Source: Congregibacter sp.
GTDB taxonomy: Bacteria; Pseudomonadota; Gammaproteobacteria; Pseudomonadales; Halieaceae
Length of the DNA: 14,763 nucleotides
Assembly: GCA_013911345.1 (NCBI GenBank)
Contig: JACETJ010000016.1
Span: 1 to 14,763, forward strand
Direction of reading: 5' to 3'
A model generated the notes under the pieces. The model made no database searches, was not told where the DNA came from, and saw only the letters and a list, made by a program, of their open reading frames with translations. Shown here piece by piece: positions 7,902-14,208 of this stretch. Position 1 is the first letter of the stretch, and each line of letters starts with the position of its first letter. The translations under genes and the position numbers were made by a program.

Positions 7902-7918
7902 ATTATACGGGCGCCCGT
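7902..7918 (-). promoter_or_regulatory. smpB -10 box with adjoining perfect palindrome
   Basis: On the minus strand a perfect TATAAT (7907-7902) ends six bases before the smpB ATG, so transcription would be expected to start at about the A of the ATG (7895). Just upstream, sharing one base, is the perfect 12-base palindrome ACGGGCGCCCGT (7907-7918). No good -35 hexamer lies at 15-19 bases spacing, so the promoter may need an activator or may be weak. The box is seen; its use is inferred. Confidence 0.5.
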
Positions 7919-7981
7919 CGGGCACCGCGTCGGTATTCTTCCGCTCCCGTGTCTGTCAGTGCTTGATCCGGTCTCACGCGC

Positions 7982-9301
7982 ATGTTGGATGACAATATCC
8001 CTCAGCCTTGGAGAGCGAGAAGCACGTTAGTGCTGACGCTGACCCTCGTCGCCGTGGGTCTGGGCAATGTCCAGCGCCTGCCTTTCCTCATAGGGGAACA
8101 CGGCGGGGGAACCTTCTTTCTGGGCTATGTGCTGGCTTTGTGCGCGTTGAGCGTACCCGTGATGGTCGCTGAGGTGGCGCTAGGGAGTCATGGCAGAGCC
8201 TCTCCCGGCCTCGCACTCCATTGGGCCGCGAGTACTGCCAACAGAGACACCAGATGGCGCCACTTGGCAACTGCTCAGGCACTGTTGGCGCTTGTGCTCG
8301 CGGCAGTGGCGATACTGACCTCGGTGTGGTGTCTGCATTGGGCGGGTGTGCTGTACTCGGGCGTATTGGCCTCGGCTAGTGCTATTGATATTGCAGGAGA
8401 GTTCCTTGCCTACGTCGATAATCGGCCGGCGCTATTTGCGAATACCCTGATGCTCTCTGCCGCAGCAGGTGCCGTTTCCGCCCTCGGCATCAGGCTGGGG
8501 TTAGGGTTTGTTGCTTGGGTATGCCTGCCTGCTGTGGCGATCACGCTGCTGGGAGTGTTGGATTTCGTATTTATCTATACCGACATGCGCCCGGTGGAAG
8601 AGTTCCTGTTTGCGAGCAGGGCAGATCATTGGCGGGCTGATTCACTGTGGCGGGCGGTGAGCGCGGCAGGCGTCACACTGGGTGCCGGCTTGGGACTCGG
8701 GATGGCCCTCGGAGCACAGTCGCCCACAGGGTTGCCCTGGGGGCGCTCGGTACTGGCGGTGGCGATCATCGATACGGGGTTTATGTTGGTTACGGCGGTG
8801 ATCGTCTCTGCGTTGCTGTTTGAGACTAACGTCGCACCGGCAGAGGGATTAGCCGCGCTATTTACCGGACTTCCCTATGCGTTTGCCAATCTCCCTCTGG
8901 GCGAAACCTATGGCGCATTGTTTTTTGGTGCCATGGCATTGATTGCCTGGGGCGCAGCAGCCGTCCTGCTCGAGCCAATGGTCATGTTGTTGGCCGATGA
9001 ATGGCAGCTGGGCCGTGTCAGTGGGGCGATTTTGAGTGCCACGCTGGTTGCGATGGTCATCGCTGGTTCGCTGTTCATGGGGGAACTGCCACTCTTGCAG
9101 CTTGGCAGTCTGATCACCGAGTGGTTGCTACCCATTAGCCTGCTGGCAACCGCTGTTTTTGTGGGCTGGTTGATGCCGCGCCCAGTCCTGAGAGGTGAGC
9201 TCTTTAGGGAGCCCAAATGGCTCTTTCAGTGCTGGTGGATAGCATTGCGTTGGCTAGTGCCGACGGGCTGCGTTGTGTGGTTGCTCGGCGGCACGTTGTG
9301 A
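7982..9301 (+). CDS. Sodium:neurotransmitter symporter (NSS) family transporter
   Basis: A 439-residue membrane protein with about 11 predicted helices, the common bacterial NSS number. Helix 1 carries the family signature AVGLGNVQRLPFLIGEHGGG (about residues 23-42), corresponding to the LeuT segment that binds sodium and holds the gating arginine; helix 6 has the small-residue run LGAGLGLGMALG and helix 8 the FFGAMALIAWGAAAVLLE pattern. NSS proteins bring amino acids or related compounds in with sodium, which fits a marine organism; the substrate cannot be read from sequence. The ATG at 7982 is the first start after an in-frame TGA at 7964, with no clear Shine-Dalgarno. The gene separates smpB from ratA, which are neighbours in Pseudomonas and E. 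coli. Confidence 0.88.
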   Translation: MLDDNIPQPWRARSTLVLTLTLVAVGLGNVQRLPFLIGEHGGGTFFLGYVLALCALSVPVMVAEVALGSHGRASPGLALHWAASTANRDTRWRHLATAQALLALVLAAVAILTSVWCLHWAGVLYSGVLASASAIDIAGEFLAYVDNRPALFANTLMLSAAAGAVSALGIRLGLGFVAWVCLPAVAITLLGVLDFVFIYTDMRPVEEFLFASRADHWRADSLWRAVSAAGVTLGAGLGLGMALGAQSPTGLPWGRSVLAVAIIDTGFMLVTAVIVSALLFETNVAPAEGLAALFTGLPYAFANLPLGETYGALFFGAMALIAWGAAAVLLEPMVMLLADEWQLGRVSGAILSATLVAMVIAGSLFMGELPLLQLGSLITEWLLPISLLATAVFVGWLMPRPVLRGELFREPKWLFQCWWIALRWLVPTGCVVWLLGGTL

Positions 9302-9344
9302 GCAGGGGTCAACGGAAAGGACTGTTGTTGGGTAAACTGCGACG

Positions 9345-9785
9345 ATGACTGTGATTGAACGAAGCGCACTTCTCCCGCACGCTGTAGAGCAGGTGTTTGA
9401 CCTTGTGGCTGACATCGAGCGTTATCCAGAATTCCTCGACGGTTGCGTGGGCGCTGAGATTCACGAGCGTGGCGACGAGATCGTCACAGCCACGCTAACG
9501 CTATCCAGAGCCGGCATCAGTCATGGATTTACCACCCGCAATACGATGCAGCGGCCAGAGCGGATAGAGCTTGCGCTGGTCGATGGCCCGTTTGATTCTT
9601 TCTCAGGGCAATGGATGTTTCGGGCACTGGGTGATGCAGCCTGCAAGACATCGCTGCGTCTTCATTTTGAACTCGCTAGCGGGCTGGTTAGCGTGGCTGC
9701 AGGAAAATTATTCGACCGCGTTGCGCTGGATCTTGTTGATGCTGTAGTGAGGCGCGCGAATCAGCAATTGGGGGTTGTCACGTGA
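9345..9785 (+). CDS. ratA: RatA-like START/COQ10 family protein
   Basis: A 146-residue single-domain protein of the START/polyketide-cyclase superfamily, related to mitochondrial Coq10. Typical features are the N-terminal VIERSALLPHAVEQVFDLVADIERYPEFL, the central DGPFDSFSGQW segment and the C-terminal helix FDRVALDLVDAVVRRAN. Coq10-type proteins bind ubiquinone and support respiration; E. coli RatA was also reported to block ribosomal subunit joining, hence the toxin label in many databases. Its position between smpB and rnfH is the usual one. The stop overlaps the rnfH start as GTGA, so the two are coupled. No good Shine-Dalgarno is visible before the ATG. Confidence 0.93.
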   Translation: MTVIERSALLPHAVEQVFDLVADIERYPEFLDGCVGAEIHERGDEIVTATLTLSRAGISHGFTTRNTMQRPERIELALVDGPFDSFSGQWMFRALGDAACKTSLRLHFELASGLVSVAAGKLFDRVALDLVDAVVRRANQQLGVVT

Positions 9786-10129
9786 GCGAGATCATCCACG
9801 TTGAAGTGGCCTACGCACTCCCAAACAAGCAGCGGATCGTAAAGCTGGATGTTCCCAGCGGTACTACCGCGCTGCAGGCAGTGTCGATGAGTAAGCTCGA
9901 TGAGGTGTTTGAAGATCTGGTTGTGGGCCCAGATATCAAACTGGGTGTCTGGGGCAAGGCGGTGACGGGAGACCGTGTGCTGGCCATGGGCGAGCGCGTT
10001 GAGATTTACAGACCGTTACTGATCGACCCTAAAGAGGTGCGAAAGGCGCGAGCGGCTCGTGCCAAGGCGGCTCGGGAAGAGGGTGATCAGGCGTCGGAAG
10101 CGGTTTCGGATTCCACTTCGGCTGACTGA
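9782..10129 (+). CDS. rnfH: RnfH family (UPF0125) protein
   Basis: A 115-residue protein with the ubiquitin-like beta-grasp pattern of the family: IIHVEVAYALPNKQRIVKLDVPSG at the N-terminus, LKLGVWGK-type core (IKLGVWGKAVTGD) and the diagnostic VEIYRPLLIDPKEVRKARA near residues 76-94. The last 25 residues are a polar tail. The start is GTG within the GTGA overlap with ratA. It has been called RatB and proposed as an antitoxin partner of RatA, but the evidence for that role is thin and the molecular function is unsettled. The final 43 bases overlap the 3' end of bamE on the other strand. Confidence 0.93.
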   Translation: MSEIIHVEVAYALPNKQRIVKLDVPSGTTALQAVSMSKLDEVFEDLVVGPDIKLGVWGKAVTGDRVLAMGERVEIYRPLLIDPKEVRKARAARAKAAREEGDQASEAVSDSTSAD

Positions 10130-10485
10130 GACTGATCCCAGTCAGGTGCGTCGGGGCCCTCGGCGCGGACCAGTTCATCTCCCTCGAACCAGAGTGTTAG
10201 CTGCGTCTCGGTGATCGTATCGTTGCCATTACGCAGCAGATAGCGGTAATCCCATCGGTCGCTATCGAACGAATCTTCTATCAGGGGGGTGCCCATGATG
10301 TAGCGCACCTGGCGTCGATTGAGGCCTGGTTGCAGTTGCTCAACCATCTCTTCGGTGACGACGTTGCCCTGCTCAACGTTGATGCGATAGACCCCGGGAA
10401 AGCCGAAGTTACTGCCGCAACCGACCAGACTGGCCAATAAGCAACCGACAGCGATGGGTCGGATCAGTGGGGTCACATGCAACAC
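10087..10485 (-). CDS. bamE: Outer membrane protein assembly factor BamE (OmlA)
   Basis: A lipoprotein subunit of the BAM complex that inserts beta-barrel proteins into the outer membrane. Seen: a short signal peptide ending in the lipobox LVGC (Cys23 from the chosen start), then the SmpA/OmlA fold with YRINVEQGNVVTEEMVEQL, the turn LQPGLNRRQVRYIMGTPLIEDSF and WDYRYLLR. From the GTG at 10485 it has 132 residues; this start has GGAAG 5 bases upstream, whereas a TTG four codons earlier has none. The N-terminus is therefore uncertain by a few residues. The acidic C-terminal tail (after about residue 110) is encoded in the region that overlaps rnfH. It is divergent from fur. Confidence 0.94.
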   Translation of the reverse strand: MLHVTPLIRPIAVGCLLASLVGCGSNFGFPGVYRINVEQGNVVTEEMVEQLQPGLNRRQVRYIMGTPLIEDSFDSDRWDYRYLLRNGNDTITETQLTLWFEGDELVRAEGPDAPDWDQSQSAEVESETASDA

Positions 10486-10515
10486 GTTATCTTCCAAGGA
10501 GCATTCAAGGGTGGC

Positions 10516-10521
10516 ATGATA
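10516..10521 (-). promoter_or_regulatory. Possible -10 box of bamE
   Basis: Minus-strand TATCAT (5 of 6 to TATAAT) lies about 30 bases before the bamE GTG, a suitable distance. No good -35 hexamer was found upstream. No Fur box (GATAATGATAATCATTATC type) was found between bamE and fur. Confidence 0.3.
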
Positions 10522-10555
10522 CCGTCAAACCGCGCCCTCCGAGAACTTTTCCAGC

Positions 10556-10975
10556 ATGGCCTCACAAAATAGAGAACTTAAAAAAGCGGGGCTCAAAGTC
10601 ACCGCGCCGAGGCTGAACATCTTGGCCATGTTGAGTGAGGCTTCAGAGCAGGGCGATCATTTGAGCGCAGAAGATCTATACCAGCGTCTGCGTGACACGG
10701 GAGAAGATATTGGACTGGCGACGGTTTATCGCGTGCTGACCCAGTTCGAAACGGCGGAGCTCATTATTCGCCACAATTTTGAGGCGGGTTACTCCGTGTT
10801 TGAGATGGCGCCGGATCACCACCATGACCACATGGTGGATGTCGACACCAATGAGGTGATTGAATTTATCGACGATGAGATTGAGCGACGCCAGCACCTG
10901 ATTGCAGAGCAGCACGGTTACGAGATTATTGACCACACTCTGGTGCTTCGCGTTCGCAAGAAAGACAAGGCTTAA
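10556..10975 (+). CDS. fur: Ferric uptake regulator Fur, cysteine-free
   Basis: A 139-residue iron-responsive repressor. The N-terminal winged helix (LKKAGLKVTAPRLNIL, LATVYRVLTQFE) and C-terminal dimerisation domain are intact. Metal ligands expected from E. coli and Pseudomonas Fur are present: His35, Glu83, the HHHDH cluster at 88-92, Glu110 and His127. The two cysteines of the E. coli CxxC structural zinc site are replaced by Asp95 and Thr98, and there is no cysteine anywhere in the protein. Pseudomonas aeruginosa Fur already lacks one of them, so function need not be lost. The start has no clear Shine-Dalgarno. Placement between bamE and recN is the Pseudomonas arrangement. Confidence 0.97.
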   Translation: MASQNRELKKAGLKVTAPRLNILAMLSEASEQGDHLSAEDLYQRLRDTGEDIGLATVYRVLTQFETAELIIRHNFEAGYSVFEMAPDHHHDHMVDVDTNEVIEFIDDEIERRQHLIAEQHGYEIIDHTLVLRVRKKDKA

Positions 10976-12621
10976 CTGCCTTCGAGCATCTCTCGCGCGT
11001 GAGCCAAGGTGCTGTCTGTCAGCTTGGCGCCGCCAAGCATCCTGCCCACCTCTTCAATGCGCGCTTTACCGTCAAGCAAAGCCAACTCAGAGTGCACTGA
11101 GTCCTCACCGGTCTTTGTCACCAGTAGATGGTTGTCACCCTTAGCTGCGACTTGAGGCTGGTGCGTTACGACCAGCACCTGACTGCGCTGACCCAGTGAT
11201 CGCAGTAAGTTTCCTACTACCTCGGCGACACCACCGCCGATACCCACATCGACCTCGTCAAATACCATGGTGGGAGAGGTCGCCGTGTCGGCAGCCACAA
11301 CCTGAAGCGCGAGACTGATGCGAGACAGTTCGCCCCCAGAGGCCACCTTATGTAAGGGGCCCGGCGTTGCGCCCGGATTGGTAGTGATCAAGAACTCGAT
11401 ATCCTCTGCGCCCCGTGGGTCAGGGCTGTCGTCTTTGAATGGGATCAGGGCAATTTCGAAGGTGCACTTCGCCATGGCCAGAGTTTCCAACGTATCCATG
11501 ACGCGCTGCGCTAATCCGGCGGCAGCCTTGCGGCGCTGGTTCGAGAGCGCCTCTGCGTGGCTGCGCCACGCCAGTGCTGTATCTCCGAGCGCTTTCTTAA
11601 GTGAAGCCAGTTGTTCGGTGCCGCCCGCCAGCGACTCCAACTCCGACTGCAGTGCGGCCAGGAGTTCGGGCAGTGCTTCTGGCTGAACCCGATGCTTTCG
11701 CGCCAGATCATGAAGTGCACTCAGCCTTTCCTCAGTATCGCGGAGACCTTCTGGGTCAAGCTCCACCGATGCAGCGAAGCGTGCCGTTTCGGCTTGCGCC
11801 TCATCGAGCTGGATCAGCGCTGATCCCAGTAGTTCGCGGAGATTATCCGTTCCCGATCCGATCATTCGTTCGTCGTTGGCGAGTTGCACCAGTCTGGCTA
11901 GCTGATCGCGCTGGCCTTCACACCCGGCATTGATGTCGTTCGCGCTGTCAATGATGAACGCGGCATTGGCGAGAAGCTTGTGCTGCGCCTCAAGCGAATC
12001 AATCTCCCCGGGGAGAGGATTCACACTTTCTAATTCAGCAATCTGGTAGGTGAGAAGTGCACGACGTGCATCCGATTCCTCTGTCTGGCCGGCGAGGCGG
12101 GAGTACTCTTCTTGCAGGACACGCCAACGCTGGGCCGTTTCGCTGACTTCGACGATCAGTGTCTCTGCGCCTGCGAAGGTATCGAGCAAACTGCGCTGTA
12201 CCGGTCGCCTGAGCAGGGATTGGTGCGCGTGTTGGGAGTGGATGTCGACCAGCAACTGTCCGAGATCGGCGCAGTCCGACAGGGTGGCAGGCGAGCCGTT
12301 GATATAAGCGCGCGAACGCCCTTCTGCGGTAATCGTACGTCGCAGAATGCAGTCGCCCGAGGCCTCTAGGTCGCGCTCTGCCAACCAGATCTGCGCGCGG
12401 GTATTTTGGCTGACGTCAAAGCAGGCTGCGATGTCGGTGCGACCAGCACCGGGGCGAATGGCTTTGGAGTCAGCGCGGTCTCCTATGCAGAGTCCCAGAG
12501 CATCGAGCATGATCGATTTGCCCGCGCCGGTCTCACCGGTAATGCAGGTCATGCCTGGCTGCAAGTCGACCTCCAGTCGCTCGACCACCGCGTAATCTTG
12601 TATCGACAGGTTAATCAGCAT
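10972..12621 (-). CDS. recN: DNA repair protein RecN
   Basis: A 549-residue SMC-like ATPase for double-strand break repair. Walker A GETGAGKS is at residues 29-36; the ABC signature SGGELS at about 428-433 and Walker B MVFDEVDVG at about 452-460 lie in the C-terminal lobe, followed by VVTHQPQVAA; a coiled-coil region lies between. The ATG at 12621 is chosen because it aligns with the usual N-terminus (MLINLSIQDYAVV); a GTG four codons upstream is the alternative. The length is normal. Its TAA and that of fur are read from the same TTAA on opposite strands, a 4-base overlap. No LexA-type operator was found upstream. Confidence 0.97.
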   Translation of the reverse strand: MLINLSIQDYAVVERLEVDLQPGMTCITGETGAGKSIMLDALGLCIGDRADSKAIRPGAGRTDIAACFDVSQNTRAQIWLAERDLEASGDCILRRTITAEGRSRAYINGSPATLSDCADLGQLLVDIHSQHAHQSLLRRPVQRSLLDTFAGAETLIVEVSETAQRWRVLQEEYSRLAGQTEESDARRALLTYQIAELESVNPLPGEIDSLEAQHKLLANAAFIIDSANDINAGCEGQRDQLARLVQLANDERMIGSGTDNLRELLGSALIQLDEAQAETARFAASVELDPEGLRDTEERLSALHDLARKHRVQPEALPELLAALQSELESLAGGTEQLASLKKALGDTALAWRSHAEALSNQRRKAAAGLAQRVMDTLETLAMAKCTFEIALIPFKDDSPDPRGAEDIEFLITTNPGATPGPLHKVASGGELSRISLALQVVAADTATSPTMVFDEVDVGIGGGVAEVVGNLLRSLGQRSQVLVVTHQPQVAAKGDNHLLVTKTGEDSVHSELALLDGKARIEEVGRMLGGAKLTDSTLAHAREMLEGS

Positions 12622-12647
12622 AACGGGTATCACTGGGTCTTAGTCAC

Positions 12648-12676
12648 GTTATAGCGCAGACGGGCCCGCGAGTGAA
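12648..12676 (-). promoter_or_regulatory. Likely sigma-70 promoter of recN
   Basis: On the minus strand TTCACT (12676-12671, 4 of 6), a 17-base spacer and TATAAC (12653-12648, 5 of 6). The predicted start lies about 20 bases upstream of the recN ATG. No CTGT-N8-ACAG palindrome overlaps it. Confidence 0.45.
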
Positions 12677-12697
12677 CATCCAGAGCGATCAGCGCCG

Positions 12698-12766
12698 TGA
12701 GGCGGTGGGCAAGTGCGCTGCCCTCGCGTTGCCCACGGAAACCGCAGAGGGCCTCAGTCCTTTTTT
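12698..12766 (+). terminator. Terminator- or attenuator-like stem-loop before hrcA
   Basis: Perfect arms GTGGGCAA (12705-12712) and TTGCCCAC (12729-12736) enclose a 16-base loop. An outer pair TGAGGC (12698-12703) / GCCTCA (12751-12756) extends the structure across an asymmetric internal loop. GTCC and then six T residues (12761-12766) follow. On the plus strand this resembles an intrinsic terminator or attenuator 39 bases before hrcA, but the 4-base gap before the T-tract and the internal loop make it imperfect. There is no upstream plus-strand gene for it to terminate. Confidence 0.35.
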
Positions 12767-12768
12767 GC

Positions 12769-12790
12769 CGTCGTAGCCTGTGCTACAACG
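12769..12790. repeat. Interrupted palindrome just upstream of hrcA
   Basis: CGTCGTAGC (12769-12777) and GCTACAACG (12782-12790) are inverted copies with 8 of 9 matches, separated by CTGT. The right arm contains TACAAC preceded by TGC, a possible extended -10 for hrcA. It lies 14 bases before the hrcA ATG. It is not a CIRCE element (TTAGCACTC-N9-GAGTGCTAA), but position and size suit an operator. Confidence 0.45.
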
Positions 12791-12804
12791 TTTGTGGGTT
12801 GTTA

Positions 12805-13848
12805 ATGACGAGACGTCCATTGGAAGCACTGTCACCTCGCGCTTCATCGCTCTTGAAGACCCTCGTGGAGATGCATATTCGCGAGGGGCAGCCCGTGGCC
12901 TCAAAAAACCTGCAGGGCGAGAGCGGTCTCTCGGTCAGTCCAGCAACCGTGCGCAACATTATGTCCGAGCTGGAGGACCTTGGTTTTTTGACCTCACCAC
13001 ACACATCCGCAGGCAGGGTGCCGACCGCGCAGGGCTATCGGTTTTTTGTCGACAGTCTGCTGCAGGTAGGTCCGGTGGAGGAGCGTGCGGTCACGGCACT
13101 CAATGCGGGCCTCGATCCTAATCGTAGCTCCGGGGAGCTGGTGCAGACGGCCTCTAATCTGCTGGCTCAGATTACCTATCAGACCGGTATTGTGACGGTG
13201 CCCAAGCCCGCCGCAAGCCAACTGCGACAAATCGAGTTTCTACCCTTGTCGGGCGACCGAGTATTGGTCATTTTGGTGATCAATGAGCGCGAGGTGCAGA
13301 ACCGCATCATCCAGATGCAGCGACCCATGAGTCAGGAGCAGCTCAAGGCGGCGGCTGAGCTGATTAATCAGCGCTATGCAGGTAACGACCTGTCAGAGGT
13401 TAAAGGGCATATTGTCCGCGAGATGTCAGAGGCACGTGCCCGAATCGATCATTACCTCCAGGCGGCGCTCGAGCTGGCCAACGCGGCAATCGAGACCGAG
13501 CAGCAATCAGAAAATGTCGTGGTTGCGGGCGAGGCGAGTCTGCTTAATCAGGCCTCACCTGAGGACATGCAAAAGTTGCGCGAGCTGTTTGATGCTTTCG
13601 AGCGCAAGCGGGATTTGCTCGAGCTGCTGGAGCGCTGTTCCCGGGCCGACGGCATCCAAATCTTCATTGGTGAAGAAGCCGGTTTCGATGTCTTCGGCGA
13701 CTTCAGTGTCATCACCGCGCCTTACGCAAAGGGCTCGCAGTCTCTCGGGGTGCTCGGCGTGATCGGGCCCACCCGGATGGCCTACGAGCGTGTGATTCCG
13801 ATTGTCGATGTCACCGCCCGGATGCTGAGTGCCGCCTTGTCGCGATAG
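12805..13848 (+). CDS. hrcA: Heat-inducible transcription repressor HrcA
   Basis: A 347-residue repressor of heat-shock genes that binds CIRCE elements and needs GroEL for activity. Seen: the N-terminal winged helix (LSPRASSLLKTLVEMHIREG, SVSPATVRNIMSELEDLGFL), the conserved SAGRVPTAQGYRFFVD, and C-terminal IFIGEEAGFDVFGDFSVI and GVLGVIGPTRMAYERVIPIV. The frame is open 36 codons upstream to 12697, but the ATG at 12805 gives the standard N-terminus (MTRRPLEALSPR). The Shine-Dalgarno is weak. The gene precedes grpE, the common hrcA-grpE-dnaK order. No CIRCE is found in front of hrcA or grpE, so the targets, probably groESL, lie elsewhere. Confidence 0.96.
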   Translation: MTRRPLEALSPRASSLLKTLVEMHIREGQPVASKNLQGESGLSVSPATVRNIMSELEDLGFLTSPHTSAGRVPTAQGYRFFVDSLLQVGPVEERAVTALNAGLDPNRSSGELVQTASNLLAQITYQTGIVTVPKPAASQLRQIEFLPLSGDRVLVILVINEREVQNRIIQMQRPMSQEQLKAAAELINQRYAGNDLSEVKGHIVREMSEARARIDHYLQAALELANAAIETEQQSENVVVAGEASLLNQASPEDMQKLRELFDAFERKRDLLELLERCSRADGIQIFIGEEAGFDVFGDFSVITAPYAKGSQSLGVLGVIGPTRMAYERVIPIVDVTARMLSAALSR

Positions 13849-13928
13849 CCCCAGCCTCGATAGCCACAGCCCAGATGATGATGAGTGCAGGTTTTTGACC
13901 GCGCTGGTGGGCCCTCTTGTTCAGTTTT

Positions 13929-13955
13929 CCCACCGCGCCCACCGCATCCACCGCG
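13929..13955. repeat. Three 9-base tandem repeats
   Basis: CCCACCGCG, CCCACCGCA and TCCACCGCG follow one another without gaps, with two differing positions. The first copy also forms the right arm of the bulged stem with 13901-13911. Function unknown. Confidence 0.55.
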
Positions 13956-14004
13956 GCAGGCCCCTAAATCTGAATTCGGAGCCCTTTCACCCTTAAACCG
14001 AACG

Positions 14005-14042
14005 CTGGAGCGCTCTGGTGGTGGCGATTTCTGGTGCTCCAG
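14005..14042. repeat. Inverted repeat CTGGAGC-N24-GCTCCAG
   Basis: Perfect 7-base arms at 14005-14011 and 14036-14042, about 47 bases upstream of the sigma-32 -35 box. No T-tract follows. It could be an operator, a processing site or chance. Confidence 0.4.
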
Positions 14043-14088
14043 TCACAGGCTTATCTCGTAAAGATCGCAGCGAAAACCACGTTCACCC

Positions 14089-14116
14089 CTTGAAAACTGG
14101 CCGTGGCACCCCACAT
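14089..14116 (+). promoter_or_regulatory. Sigma-32 heat-shock promoter of grpE
   Basis: CTTGAAA (14089-14095), a 13-base spacer and CCCCACAT (14109-14116) match the RpoH consensus CTTGAAA-N11-14-CCCCATNT with at most one significant mismatch. Transcription would start near 14123, giving a leader of about 85 bases before the grpE ATG. Confidence 0.75.
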
Positions 14117-14134
14117 CCCATTCGAAAGCGGGGT

Positions 14135-14166
14135 TCGGTGGTCACCTACCGAGGGTGCGAGCGCCC
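14135..14166 (+). other. Two adjacent hairpins in the grpE leader
   Basis: TCGGTGG / CTACCGA (14135-14141, 14146-14152) forms a 7-pair stem with one G-U pair and loop TCAC. Immediately after it GGGTG / CGCCC (14153-14157, 14162-14166) forms a 5-pair stem with one G-U pair and loop CGAG. They lie in the predicted transcript but about 30 bases upstream of the Shine-Dalgarno, so they do not obviously mask it. Confidence 0.4.
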
Positions 14167-14208
14167 CAAATAGCAAGCAAATAGTGAGTGAGAGACTGGA
14201 GATCGCCC

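Larger units (their letters stand above)
13849..14208. other. Intergenic region between hrcA and grpE
   Basis: 360 bases with no supported gene. It contains a 14-base direct repeat with one mismatch at the hrcA stop (CGATAGCC.CAGCC, starting at 13843 and 13858), a bulged stem GCGC(T)GGTGGG / CCCACCGCGC (13901-13911 and 13929-13938), three 9-base tandem repeats, a 7-base inverted repeat, the sigma-32 promoter of grpE and two hairpins in its leader. No stem followed by a T-tract was found on the plus strand, so a clean intrinsic terminator of hrcA is not evident. No tRNA-like fold was recognised. Confidence 0.6.

Noticed and set aside
7821..8030. Plus-strand 69-codon frame across the smpB-transporter spacer
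   Set aside because: It is antisense to the start of smpB and overlaps the transporter start in another frame; no family signature.
9345..10129. ratA-rnfH as a genuine toxin-antitoxin pair
   Set aside because: The database name derives from one E. coli study; the conserved core-gene setting and Coq10-like fold fit a housekeeping role better than a mobile toxin-antitoxin unit.
12622..14208. CIRCE element (TTAGCACTC-N9-GAGTGCTAA) in the hrcA or grpE control regions
   Set aside because: Both spacers were read; only fragments such as GAGTGC (13883-13888) occur, without the matching arm.
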